Shown piece by piece: positions 8,613 through 17,394 of a stretch of DNA of 44,435 nucleotides. Every line of letters begins with the position of its first letter. Position 1 is the stretch's first letter. Source of the DNA: Gemmatimonadales bacterium UBA2989. GTDB taxonomy: Bacteria; Gemmatimonadota; Gemmatimonadetes; Longimicrobiales; Gaopeijiaceae. The notes beneath the pieces are model-generated. The model saw nothing but the letters and a program-made list of their open reading frames with translations. It was not told where the DNA came from and ran no database searches. Position numbers and translations under genes: made by a program. The stretch covers positions 27,393-71,827 of the forward strand of contig DEAF01000027.1 in assembly GCA_002346625.1 (NCBI GenBank), written 5' to 3'.

Positions 8613-9771
8613 GCGAAGTCAGTCTTTCTTAAGCCTTCCTGAATATCCTTTGGATGGTATATCCCAAAAGTGTAACCGTTTAATAGCTGCTGGAAGAGAT
8701 ATTATAGATCTAGGAGTTGGAGATTCGGACTTAGATATCCCTCCAATAGCAGTTGCTCGACTAACTGAAGCTGTTAAGCAACGTGATATGTCTAGATACC
8801 CATTCCAGTCAGGACTTCCAAGTTTCCGTGAATCGATTGTTGTTTGGATGAAAAAGCGCTTCGGTATTACTCTTGACCCTCATAAAGAAGTGTTGCCTCT
8901 AATAGGATCTAAAGAAGGGATTGCCAAACTACCTTTATGTTTCCTCGGTTCCGGAGATGTGGCTGTAATTCCGGATCCAGGGTACCGAGCCTACCTGGGT
9001 GGAGTAATACTCGCCGGAGGAGAGCCTCATCTTGTGCCTCTTCGCCCCGAAAACGATTTCCTTATCCCATTAGATAATTTTTCAAAAACTATGCGTTCGC
9101 GAATTAGGATGCTTTATCTGAATTATCCAAATAACCCAACGGCTGCCTCAGCAACAATAGAATATCTTAGTAAGGCGGTAGAATTTTGTCGTGAGAATGA
9201 TGTGCTGTTGGTGTATGATAATGCCTATAGCGAGATTGCTTTTGATGGGTATCGTCCCCCTAGTATTTTGGAATTAGAGGCATCGGATGGAATTGCGCTG
9301 GAGTTTCATTCATTTTCTAAGACATATAATATGACTGGATGGCGTTTAGGGTGGGTAGCTGGTGGGGCTAAGCTCATAGATTCTCTATCACGAATGAAAA
9401 CTTTTGTCGACACAGGTGTGTTTAAGGCTGTACAGTCTGCGGGAGCTGCGGTCCTAGAATCCTATGACGAGTGGGTTCCTGACAACGTTGCTCGCCTTAA
9501 GAGTAGGCGGGATGTAGCAGTAGAGAATTTACGTGCGGCTGGTTTTACTGTGACTCTACCTAAGGCCACAATGTATCTTTGGATACCTGTGCCTGGAAAT
9601 GAATCTTCCTTGGATTTTGCTGAGCGTGCGTTGGAAGAAGAAGGCGTTGTAATATTAGCTGGAGGAGCTCTCGGTTCTGGAGGCGAAGGGTTTTTTAGGG
9701 TCGCACTCACTGTAGGGGAAGAACGTCTTAAGGAGGCGGCTAGAAGATTGGGGAGACTCGTCTCGGCTTGA
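8602..9771 (+). CDS. dapL: Class I/II aminotransferase, LL-diaminopimelate aminotransferase-like
   Basis: 389 residues of the PLP fold-type I family. Visible elements are IIDLGVGDSDLDIPP near 34-48, YPFQSGLPSFRESI, YLNYPNNPTAA, VYDNAYSEIAF and the PLP-lysine site SFSKTYNMTGWRLGW. The combination GVGDSDLD and SKTYNMTGWR is typical of DapL and close relatives, which convert tetrahydrodipicolinate directly to LL-diaminopimelate for lysine and peptidoglycan. A different aspartate or branched-chain specificity is possible, since substrate choice cannot be read from sequence alone. The GTG start at 8602 overlaps the FAH stop by 11 bases, so the two are probably co-translated. Confidence 0.8.
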   Translation: MELKRSQSFLSLPEYPLDGISQKCNRLIAAGRDIIDLGVGDSDLDIPPIAVARLTEAVKQRDMSRYPFQSGLPSFRESIVVWMKKRFGITLDPHKEVLPLIGSKEGIAKLPLCFLGSGDVAVIPDPGYRAYLGGVILAGGEPHLVPLRPENDFLIPLDNFSKTMRSRIRMLYLNYPNNPTAASATIEYLSKAVEFCRENDVLLVYDNAYSEIAFDGYRPPSILELEASDGIALEFHSFSKTYNMTGWRLGWVAGGAKLIDSLSRMKTFVDTGVFKAVQSAGAAVLESYDEWVPDNVARLKSRRDVAVENLRAAGFTVTLPKATMYLWIPVPGNESSLDFAERALEEEGVVILAGGALGSGGEGFFRVALTVGEERLKEAARRLGRLVSA

Positions 9772-9836
9772 GGATATGATCTGGCTAAGAAGCTTTGCCA
9801 GAGAAAACTCCATCCCGGAGGGGTTTACAAAAATCG

Positions 9837-10685
9837 ATGACAGAACTGAATTCTTTGAACCACCCTTCGGGGGATGGATCTCTCGACAGTCGTCGTTCTT
9901 ATCATCGGCGTGCCGTGATCCTTGGGCTAGGAATCTCATCTGTTTTCCACTTCATTCTAATTATTATATACTCACTTGGCCTCAACCAATGGGACTCGAG
10001 AGAGAGTATTCTGCAAGTGGAATCTAGTTCGAAGCCATTTTCTGGTATGCAAGTGGTTAATGTTATTGAAATCAATCCAGATGATGTGCTCTCTGATGCT
10101 CTTAGGGCAGAACTAATAGATGATCCAGATATTATGGTAAAAGAATCAGAACTTGTTACAGGTGCTGCTGAAAATAATTTTGATAATAAAGGAGATATGA
10201 AAAGAACAATAAGGGCTGCCGATGTTCTGAGGGTACGGAGTTCTGATCCAAGGCTTTGGCGTGCTGCTCTTCCAGAGATCTTTGAGCTTACGGAAGCTGA
10301 GAAGTTACAATTGGAGCTGGCTGGACGCTTAGAAGCTTGGAATGACTCGGTTGCAGCTGCCGTAGCTGTTGAGACTGCTTGGACAGATTGGACAATGACT
10401 GATGGTGATGGCAACCGTTGGGGTGTGTCTCCTGGGAAGCTTCATCTCGGTAAGTTGACATTGCCTCTGCCTTTTAGGTTTGCAAGTTCATCTTGGCAAC
10501 GTGAGCGTGCCGCAAGGAAAGCATGGGAAGATGCTGATATCCTCAATAACATTAGTGCTCAGGCGGCTAGGGCCAGTTGGGAAAAACGGGCTAAAGCAAT
10601 TCGTGAGCGTAAGGACAGGGAACGCAAAGATGCCGATCAGAAATCGGATACCACTCTTAACTCCGGAGGCAGGCTCAATCTTTAA
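9837..10685 (+). CDS. Single-helix membrane protein of unknown function, TonB-like N-terminal helix
   Basis: From the ATG at 9837 (GGAGGGG about 13 bases upstream) the product is 282 residues; a TTG at 9795 would add 14. A short basic segment (SRRSYHRR) precedes one membrane helix, AVILGLGISSVFHFILIIIY. This helix has Ser and His four residues apart (S-x3-H), as in the ExbB-contacting helix of TonB. The extracytoplasmic part includes WTDWTMTDGDGNRWGVSPGK and a LTLPLPFRF segment, and it ends in a highly charged Lys/Arg/Asp/Glu helix. There is no TonB C-terminal domain. I do not recognise the family. It sits between dapL and valS on the same strand. Confidence 0.6.
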   Translation: MTELNSLNHPSGDGSLDSRRSYHRRAVILGLGISSVFHFILIIIYSLGLNQWDSRESILQVESSSKPFSGMQVVNVIEINPDDVLSDALRAELIDDPDIMVKESELVTGAAENNFDNKGDMKRTIRAADVLRVRSSDPRLWRAALPEIFELTEAEKLQLELAGRLEAWNDSVAAAVAVETAWTDWTMTDGDGNRWGVSPGKLHLGKLTLPLPFRFASSSWQRERAARKAWEDADILNNISAQAARASWEKRAKAIRERKDRERKDADQKSDTTLNSGGRLNL

Positions 10686-10739
10686 GCACTATCGACTGCA
10701 GCTAAATGAGTTGCCACGGACTTTTTGATAGGAGTAACT

Positions 10740-13502
10740 GTGCCTGATGTATTGCCATCTCGTCTAGATCCTAAGGCAATCGAGGAATCCCTCTACAAAC
10801 AGTGGAGTGAGCGAGGGTATTTCCATGCCAATGCTGAGGATATCCTAGTCGGAGGGAAGCCTCCCTTTGTCGTAGTGATCCCGCCGCCAAATGTGACGGC
10901 AGTTCTCCATATGGGGCATGGTCTTAACAACACTATTCAGGATGTCTTGATACGCTGGAAGAGGATGCAGGGTCACACGTCACTCTGGGTTCCTGGAACC
11001 GATCATGCCGGTATAGCAACACAAAATGTAGTGGAACGTCAATTGTCTGACCAAGGGGTTTCTAGACACGATTTAGGCCGCGAAGAATTCGTTGAAAAAG
11101 TATGGAGTTATGTACGAAAGACCGGAGGGCAGATCCTCGGACAACTCAAACTCATCGGAGCAAGTTGTGATTGGGAGCGTACAAGATTCACCCTAGACGA
11201 AGGTCTTAATCATGCAGTACGTGAGGTGTTTGTAAGACTATATGAGAAAGACCTTATTTATCGAGGTGAGTACATTATCAACTGGTGTCCCCGTTGTCTT
11301 ACAGCGCTTTCCAATGAAGAGGCCGAAGGTAAAGAGGTAGAAAGTAGGATTTATCATCTTCGGTATCCCTTGAAGGAAGATCTTGCAGATGTCGCCAAGA
11401 TTGCAAAAGAATCTGGTGCAAATGCTATCGGCCAACTTTTGGATGGACGTTGGTATCTCACGGTATCTACTACGCGTCCTGAAACCATGTTTGGTGATAC
11501 TGCCGTTGCTGTTAACCCTAAGGATATGCGTTATTCTGATTTGATTGGAGGGAGCGTAGAGATCCCTCTTGCTGGACGCTTTGTCCCCATTATTGCAGAT
11601 GATGTTGTAGATCCTGAATTTGGTTCGGGTATGGTAAAAGTAACTCCTGCTCATGACCATAATGACTTTGAAATAGCACAGCGTTCGGGAATATCGATTT
11701 TAGATGTTATGACGCCAGGTGCTAAAATGAATGAAAATGCACCAGAGGCATTTGAGGGTATGGATCGCTTTGAGGCCAGAAAATTAACCCTCGATTTATT
11801 AGAAGGATCTGGATTATGTGCAGGAGATGACCCTTACACTCATTCGATTCCACAATGCTATCGCTGTCATACTGTAGTAGAACCTCGTTTGAGTGAACAA
11901 TGGTTTGTAAAGATGAAACCGTTAGCGGAGCCTGCTCTCAAGGCTTCTCGAGATGGGACTATTGTTTTTACTCCAGAGCATTGGAAAAAAGTTTACGAAA
12001 ATTGGATGGAGAACATCCGGGACTGGTGTATATCAAGACAACTTTGGTGGGGGCATCGTATTCCTGCTTGGTATTGTAAGGATTGTGATAAGATCACAGT
12101 TGCTCGACAGGATCCAGATTGTTGTAGTTTCTGTAACAGTAATCACCTGAGTCAGGATCCAGATGTACTTGATACTTGGTTCTCTTCGTGGTTGTGGCCT
12201 TTTTCTGTATTTGGTTGGCCCGAAGATACTGAAGACTTAAAAACTTTCTATCCTACCCACGATATGGTAACTGCTCCGGAAATACTTTTCTTCTGGGTAG
12301 CTCGTATGATTATGGCGGGGTACGAATTTATGGGAGAAGCACCCTTCAGCCGTGTCTATTTACATGGAACTGTAAGAGACAAAGAGGGGCGTAAGATGTC
12401 GAAGTCTTTGGGGAATGGTATTGATCCCATTGAAGTAGTTGATCTTTTTGGTGCGGATGCTCTAAGGTTCACCCTTATCTCCTCTGCTGGAGTTGGTAAC
12501 GATATCTATCTGGACCATAAAGATCTCGAAGCTTCATTCTCTACTGGGCGCAACTTTGCTAACAAATTCTGGAATGCAGGTCGCTTCGTTCTCATGAGTC
12601 TGGGAGATCAGCCGGTACCATCAATGGAAATGGTGAAAGACAACTTAGAACTTGAAGATCGTTGGATATTGTCTCGTTTACAAAGAGCCGTGACAAACGT
12701 CACTGACAATCTAGAATTATTTCGACTACACGAAGTGTCAGAGGATATCTATCATTTTGTGTGGGGAGATTTTGCCGATTGGTATCTAGAGTTAATAAAG
12801 ATTCGTATGCAGAGCGAACCAGGCGACGATAGTCAACAGGCAGCAAGGGGGACACTCATATTGGTTATGGATGGCATATGTCGCCTTCTTCATCCACTAA
12901 TGCCTTTTGTGACTTCAGAACTTTGGGGTCGCCTCCCTTCTCCTCAAGGATTAGGGCGTTCTGAAGATCTTATGATTGCAGAATGGCCAGATCCAGATGA
13001 AAAATTTTTAGACCCTGATGCCGAAAAAAATATGTTGGACTTTCAGGAGCTTGTCACACAAGTACGAAGTCTCAGGAAAGAGTATGGTGTGTCCGAAGGT
13101 AGGGGGGTTACAGTGAGATTGGCCGGATTGCAAGAAGGATTCCATTCAATGATCAAGGAACAGATGGTAGCCTTGCAGAGACTTGCCCAAGTAGATGTTT
13201 GTGAGATTGAGGGTGCAATAGAAGAAGGTGGTGCTGGTGCTCACGCTGTTCTAAAAAATGGAGCTGAAGTCTTTATTCCCCTAGAAGGAATCATAGATGT
13301 TGTTCACGAACGCAAACGACTTCAAGTAGAGATTAATCGTTTGAGTGAGCAAATGGAAAAAGCACAGAAAAATCTTGCAAATGAGCGCTTTATGCAGCAG
13401 GCACCACCTGAAGTAGTGGAACGTGAGCAGGGCAAATTGAAGAGTTTTCAGGAGCAGGCAGACAAGCTTACAGGTAAGTTTACATCACTTGCTGAAGGTT
13501 GA
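10740..13502 (+). CDS. valS: Valyl-tRNA synthetase
   Basis: 920 residues, class I aminoacyl-tRNA synthetase charging tRNA-Val in the cytoplasm. The HIGH-type motif is HMGH in TAVLHMGHGLNN, the editing domain includes STTRPETMFGDTAVAV, and the KMSKS loop is present intact in RKMSKSLGNGIDP. A zinc-like Cys cluster is seen in WYCKDCDK and CCSFC. The C-terminal coiled coil typical of ValRS (EINRLSEQMEKAQKNLANE) is present. The start is set at GTG 10740 because GGAG at 10731-10734 lies 5 bases upstream; an upstream in-frame TTG at 10725 lacks that support. The Ig-like lipoprotein gene follows. Confidence 0.97.
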   Translation: MPDVLPSRLDPKAIEESLYKQWSERGYFHANAEDILVGGKPPFVVVIPPPNVTAVLHMGHGLNNTIQDVLIRWKRMQGHTSLWVPGTDHAGIATQNVVERQLSDQGVSRHDLGREEFVEKVWSYVRKTGGQILGQLKLIGASCDWERTRFTLDEGLNHAVREVFVRLYEKDLIYRGEYIINWCPRCLTALSNEEAEGKEVESRIYHLRYPLKEDLADVAKIAKESGANAIGQLLDGRWYLTVSTTRPETMFGDTAVAVNPKDMRYSDLIGGSVEIPLAGRFVPIIADDVVDPEFGSGMVKVTPAHDHNDFEIAQRSGISILDVMTPGAKMNENAPEAFEGMDRFEARKLTLDLLEGSGLCAGDDPYTHSIPQCYRCHTVVEPRLSEQWFVKMKPLAEPALKASRDGTIVFTPEHWKKVYENWMENIRDWCISRQLWWGHRIPAWYCKDCDKITVARQDPDCCSFCNSNHLSQDPDVLDTWFSSWLWPFSVFGWPEDTEDLKTFYPTHDMVTAPEILFFWVARMIMAGYEFMGEAPFSRVYLHGTVRDKEGRKMSKSLGNGIDPIEVVDLFGADALRFTLISSAGVGNDIYLDHKDLEASFSTGRNFANKFWNAGRFVLMSLGDQPVPSMEMVKDNLELEDRWILSRLQRAVTNVTDNLELFRLHEVSEDIYHFVWGDFADWYLELIKIRMQSEPGDDSQQAARGTLILVMDGICRLLHPLMPFVTSELWGRLPSPQGLGRSEDLMIAEWPDPDEKFLDPDAEKNMLDFQELVTQVRSLRKEYGVSEGRGVTVRLAGLQEGFHSMIKEQMVALQRLAQVDVCEIEGAIEEGGAGAHAVLKNGAEVFIPLEGIIDVVHERKRLQVEINRLSEQMEKAQKNLANERFMQQAPPEVVEREQGKLKSFQEQADKLTGKFTSLAEG

Positions 13503-13547
13503 TCGAAATCCGGATATCCTAATCATGAATGGATTGGAATTTTGCTG

Positions 13548-14780
13548 ATGCCGTATTGGGCAATGATGTTTTTAGTTCTTATGGCAACAGGATCATGTGC
13601 GAGGGCTATCTCTCCTCCTGGAGGGCCTACTGATATGTCAGGCCCACAGGTTGTCGCCACATTTCCCGACACGTTTTCTATAGTTGAGTCATTTGATGGG
13701 CCGATAAAAATTACCTTCAATGAAAGTATTAGTGAGCGCGGCACATCTGGCTCTCTCGATCAAGCGGTCCAAGTGTCTCCAGAGTCTGGATCTATCGAAG
13801 TTAGTCACAAAAAAAACGGTCTGGAAATTAGAATGGAAGGAGGTTTTTCGCCTGATCTGGTTTATCGGGTCACAGTACTACCCACTGTTAGGGACCTATT
13901 CGGAAATTCGATGCCTCAACCTTTTGAGTTCATATTTTCTACAGGTGCAGATTTAATACCTAATGCTTTAGCGGGTATGGTGTCAGATCGACTGACGGGA
14001 AGACCTATGGAAGGAGTGCGTGTTACAGCGATGATTGAACCTCTCAGAGGAAATAAAGAAGCAATATCTGAAGAGTCGGTACATGTCGCCATATCAGATC
14101 GCGATGGTATTTTCGCATTTCGTTATCTGCCTCCCTTAGGACGTTATGCTCTGAAAGCATTCGACGATTTTAATAGAAATAAGGAGGTTGATTTCTTTGA
14201 ACCATTTGGAGATGCCTCTCAGGTTATCAGTGGTTCGGACACAGTTTTCGCTTATATGTCTCTTCTTAGTTCTGATACGACAGCAGCTTTAGTGAGTGAT
14301 GCTGACATTGTTGATTCAGTTACAGTCATGGTGGAATTCGATGATCACTTAAATCCGGAAACATCTTTGGATGATGTTTTAGCCCAAATAACTTTAGATT
14401 CTATGCCATCTGGAATTGAAGTACAAAAAGTTATGCATGAGAGAGAATATCTGATTCGTGCAGAATCTATTGAAGATTCTGTTTGGGTGGCGGATTCTAT
14501 CCGCGCTGCAAGTGATTCTGTTATTGCTGAAGAACTTGGTATGGGCAGGCCTCGTCCTTCAGAAAATAGGCGTGTAGATCCAGATCGAGATTTACCTAAA
14601 CAGGCTATATATATTTTGTTGAGCAACGAATTGATATTTGACCAGACTTATAAAGTCTCCATATCTGGAGTTGCTAATATCAACGGTATCAAGGGAGATA
14701 ATGGTGCTACTGACATTCATCGTCCAGCACCAGTAACGGACCCCACGAAGACCAGCGATCCCAATTTGGAGATAAAGTGA
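13548..14780 (+). CDS. Lipoprotein with SbsA-type Ig-like (Big_5) domain
   Basis: About 410 residues. The N-terminus is a lipoprotein signal peptide (YWAMMFLVLMATGSC), with the lipidated Cys near residue 16, and is followed by a Ser/Pro/Gly linker. The next segment (GPQVVATFPDTFSI ... IKITFNESIS ... LVYRVTVLPTVRDLFGN) is the Big_5/SbsA Ig-like fold. A second beta domain resembling carboxypeptidase-regulatory or SD-repeat modules follows (DRDGIFAFRYLPPLGRYALKAFDD). It is probably anchored in the outer or inner membrane facing the periplasm. The start could also be TTG at 13542; ATG 13548 has GGA at a 9-base spacing. Its stop overlaps the selA GTG by 4 bases, an unexpected pairing. Confidence 0.78.
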   Translation: MPYWAMMFLVLMATGSCARAISPPGGPTDMSGPQVVATFPDTFSIVESFDGPIKITFNESISERGTSGSLDQAVQVSPESGSIEVSHKKNGLEIRMEGGFSPDLVYRVTVLPTVRDLFGNSMPQPFEFIFSTGADLIPNALAGMVSDRLTGRPMEGVRVTAMIEPLRGNKEAISEESVHVAISDRDGIFAFRYLPPLGRYALKAFDDFNRNKEVDFFEPFGDASQVISGSDTVFAYMSLLSSDTTAALVSDADIVDSVTVMVEFDDHLNPETSLDDVLAQITLDSMPSGIEVQKVMHEREYLIRAESIEDSVWVADSIRAASDSVIAEELGMGRPRPSENRRVDPDRDLPKQAIYILLSNELIFDQTYKVSISGVANINGIKGDNGATDIHRPAPVTDPTKTSDPNLEIK

Positions 14781-16171
14781 TTGACGCTCGGAGGCGTATT
14801 CCTTCAGTGGAAAAGATTCTGGAGTCAGTCGCTTTTGAAGAAATTCTGGACAGCCATCCGCGGAACTTGGTTCTTAATCACTTGCGTGATGAAGTTGATC
14901 GTATACGTGAATATCTTGGATCGGGTATAGATACAGAGGATATGGAAGACCCAACTCTTTATGCTAAAGCTGTGAGATGGAGCTTGGAAACGGCCACGTC
15001 ACCTCAGCTTCATCCGGTTATTAATGGTACAGGGGTGATTCTTCATACTAACCTGGGGAGGGCTGCTTTAGCTCGAACTGCCATCGAAGCCATGGAGGGA
15101 TCGGGATCATATTCCAATCTAGAATATGACCTGAATACAGGGCGTAGAGGGTCTCGTTATGATCATTGTGCGACACTGCTTCATGAGTTGACTGGAGCTG
15201 AAAGTGCTCTTGTAGTTAACAACTGTGCCGCAGCACTTGTGCTTGCTCTTAGTACTATAGCTCGTGGACGTTATGTATTAGTGTCTAGGGGTGAACTTGT
15301 GGAAATCGGAGGAGGATTTCGTATTCCTGAGATCATGAGAAGTTCGGGTGCTTTATTGAGAGAAGTCGGAAGCACGAATCGGACTACTGTACAGGACTAC
15401 CTTGATGCTCTTAAAGAATGCGATACAGCTTTAATACTGAAAGTACATCGTTCTAATTTCCAAATCACTGGTTTCACTGAAGAAGTGACAATTCAGGATT
15501 TAACTAAGTTAGGCAAAGAAAAAGGAATAGGAGTCCTCCATGATCTTGGTTCAGGTCTTATGCTTGATCCTGAAGTTTTAGGATTGCCTCCTGAACCTCG
15601 TCCTGTCGATAGCTTGTCTGTGGGTGTTGATTTGGTTGCATTTTCAGGAGATAAACTTTTAGGTGGTCCCCAGGCTGGGATTTTACTAGGAAAGCAGGAG
15701 TTGATAGACCAGATGCGGAGAAATCCTTTATGTAGAGCTCTCCGAATTGGTAAAACCACTCTTCTGGCGCTTGAAGCCACCTTAAGTCTATATAGAGATT
15801 CTAGTAGTGCGATTGACAAAATTCCTACATTAACCATGATCTTATCTGAACCTGATAAACTTCGAAAACGTGCGGAAACAATTGCTGGCCAACTTTCCGA
15901 CGAGGGCGTGGATGCAGATGTGATTGAAATGTCATCTGTGATTGGGGGTGGAACTTTTCCTGGCTTTGAATTAGAGAGTTATGGGATTCGTATTCAGCCT
16001 AGACAACAAACAGTGGATGAACTTGCTGGTGCTTTACGTTCTGGAATACCACCGTTGGTAGGTCGTGTCGAAGAAGGAGCTTTTTGGATAGATTTCCGGA
16101 CTGTTCTTGAATGGCAAGATTGTCAAGTTATTAATGCTCTCTGTGGCCACATCGTTTGTGCTAAAGGTTAG
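14777..16171 (+). CDS. selA: L-seryl-tRNA(Sec) selenium transferase
   Basis: 464 residues, the usual SelA length. SelA is the PLP-dependent enzyme converting seryl-tRNA(Sec) to selenocysteinyl-tRNA(Sec) with selenophosphate. The N-terminal helical domain (RRIPSVEKILES) leads to HPVINGTGVILHTNLGRA, the ALVVNNCAAAL region and the PLP-lysine site SGDKLLGGPQAG (Lys near residue 293). The GTG start overlaps the lipoprotein stop by 4 bases. selB, selD and the tRNA-Sec gene are not in this window. The intact enzyme implies that the organism makes selenoproteins, so in-frame UGA codons elsewhere in the genome may be sense. Assignment is secure. Confidence 0.96.
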   Translation: MIDARRRIPSVEKILESVAFEEILDSHPRNLVLNHLRDEVDRIREYLGSGIDTEDMEDPTLYAKAVRWSLETATSPQLHPVINGTGVILHTNLGRAALARTAIEAMEGSGSYSNLEYDLNTGRRGSRYDHCATLLHELTGAESALVVNNCAAALVLALSTIARGRYVLVSRGELVEIGGGFRIPEIMRSSGALLREVGSTNRTTVQDYLDALKECDTALILKVHRSNFQITGFTEEVTIQDLTKLGKEKGIGVLHDLGSGLMLDPEVLGLPPEPRPVDSLSVGVDLVAFSGDKLLGGPQAGILLGKQELIDQMRRNPLCRALRIGKTTLLALEATLSLYRDSSSAIDKIPTLTMILSEPDKLRKRAETIAGQLSDEGVDADVIEMSSVIGGGTFPGFELESYGIRIQPRQQTVDELAGALRSGIPPLVGRVEEGAFWIDFRTVLEWQDCQVINALCGHIVCAKG

Positions 16172-16175
16172 GGCG

Positions 16176-16223
16176 TTGACCCTATTTAGGGCTACCGGTA
16201 TTTTTGAGCATCTTAATTATAAT
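16176..16223 (+). promoter_or_regulatory. Candidate sigma-70-type promoter(s) ahead of the Fe-S assembly gene
   Basis: TTGACC at 16176-16181 is separated by 17 bases from TATTTT at 16199-16204, a fair -35/-10 pair. A perfect TATAAT at 16218-16223 also exists but has no good -35 at the right distance. Either could start transcription of the gene at 16288. The call rests on hexamer matches only. Confidence 0.35.
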
Positions 16224-16287
16224 ATTAGATGTTATTGATGATAAATTCACAGATTTTGGAGGTAGGACATCAATAGGAGACAAATTT

Positions 16288-16632
16288 ATGGAAAGTGTTG
16301 AGCCCCTGTTGACCCTTACACCTACAGCTGTAAGCCAGATTGAAACTTTTATAGAAGAACAGGGAATATCGGATAATGTAGGACTCCGTGTTGGGGTTCT
16401 CCCAGGAGGATGTTCGGGATTTCAGTATGGTTTGAATATTGAAGATGCCCCCGAAGAGGATGATGAAATTTTTGATCTTTCTGGTATTAAAGTTTTCGTG
16501 GATCCATTCAGTGTTCAGTACCTGATGGGTGTCGAGATCGATTACGTAACTAGTATGATGGGGTCAGGTTTTACTTTTCGAAATCCTAATGCTAGTGGCG
16601 GTTGTGGTTGTGGAAGTTCATTCACCGTCTAA
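16288..16632 (+). CDS. erpA: Iron-sulfur cluster insertion protein, ErpA/IscA (HesB) family
   Basis: 114 residues from the ATG at 16288, chosen because AGGAG (16275-16279) sits 8 bases upstream; an in-frame upstream start at 16204 has no such support. The A-type carrier signature is complete: Cys42 in LPGGCSGFQYGL and the C-terminal pair Cys106 and Cys108 in GGCGCGSSF. These three cysteines bind the Fe-S cluster or iron delivered to client apoproteins. The acidic segment EDAPEEDDEIF is common in the family. ErpA, IscA and SufA cannot be separated with confidence by sequence here, and no other isc or suf genes are nearby. A terminator-like hairpin follows. Confidence 0.9.
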   Translation: MESVEPLLTLTPTAVSQIETFIEEQGISDNVGLRVGVLPGGCSGFQYGLNIEDAPEEDDEIFDLSGIKVFVDPFSVQYLMGVEIDYVTSMMGSGFTFRNPNASGGCGCGSSFTV

Positions 16633-16658
16633 AGCAACAAGAACAGGCCAATTGTTTT

Positions 16659-16689
16659 TTTGCTCGTAGGAGAAATTCCTACGAGCAAA
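16659..16689 (+). terminator. Strong hairpin, likely intrinsic terminator after the Fe-S assembly gene
   Basis: A perfect 13-base-pair inverted repeat: TTTGCTCGTAGGA at 16659-16671 and TCCTACGAGCAAA at 16677-16689, with a 5-base loop. It lies 26 bases past the stop at 16632 and ends before the next gene at 16756. The T-rich tail after the stem is weak (TTGTTT), so termination is likely but not certain. Confidence 0.7.
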
Positions 16690-16755
16690 TTGTTTGGGGT
16701 ATTATTTTCCGAAGTATTTTGGGTATAGGTCATAATAGGACTACTCTATATCAAT

Positions 16756-17394
16756 ATGCGTGTTCAATCCTTTACAGAAGGAGATTTTGCTGAAAACGGA
16801 TACGTCCTTTGGTGTGAATTAACTGGAGAAGCTGTAATTGTAGACCCTGGCGCTGCTGCTCTTCAGATGATTGTTGCTATTGAGGCCGAGGAAAGTCAGG
16901 TGGCTGCCGTATTATTAACACATGCACACCTTGATCACATAGAAGGCTTGGGTGTAATTAGAGAGTTCACTGATGCTCCTACTTATCTACATCCTGATGA
17001 CCGATCTCTTTTCGACAGTGTAGGAATTCAAGCGACTATGTTTGGCCTTGCAGGGCCAGACCTTGACCCTCCAGAACGAGAATTCCATGATGGAGAAACA
17101 TTTCAGTTTGGCCGATCTATCCTCAAAGTTATTCATACACCGGGGCACTCTCCAGGGCATGTTATTCTTCATGCGAAAGGAGAAAAGGTTGCACTTGTAG
17201 GAGATTTAATTTTTGCGGGTTCAGTGGGCAGGACTGATCTCCCGGGTGGTGATTATGCTACCCTTTTCGAAAGTATCCGAAACCATATACTCACTATGTC
17301 TGATGATACCCGTCTTCTGACGGGACATGGGCCTCCCACAACTGTTGGCCACGAGCGTAATAATAATCCTTTCTTAATTGATAATCGCTTATGA
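16756..17394 (+). CDS. MBL-fold hydrolase, glyoxalase II-like
   Basis: 212 residues. The metallo-beta-lactamase metal motif is THAHLDH at residues 55-61, followed by HTPGHSPGH near 130-140, GDLIF near 150 (bridging Asp) and TGHGPPT near the C-terminus, so all ligands of a binuclear site are present. Small proteins of this kind hydrolyse thioesters such as S-lactoylglutathione-like compounds or persulfides; the substrate is not determined. It lacks the extra C-terminal domain of true glyoxalase II (about 250 residues). Its stop overlaps the purN ATG by 4 bases, so it is probably co-expressed with the purine genes. Confidence 0.85.
   Translation: MRVQSFTEGDFAENGYVLWCELTGEAVIVDPGAAALQMIVAIEAEESQVAAVLLTHAHLDHIEGLGVIREFTDAPTYLHPDDRSLFDSVGIQATMFGLAGPDLDPPEREFHDGETFQFGRSILKVIHTPGHSPGHVILHAKGEKVALVGDLIFAGSVGRTDLPGGDYATLFESIRNHILTMSDDTRLLTGHGPPTTVGHERNNNPFLIDNRL

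Noticed and set aside
9776..10027. ATG-started ORF MIWLRSFAREN
   Set aside because: Out of frame with the longer, helix-containing reading frame that continues to 10685, and without a spaced ribosome binding site.
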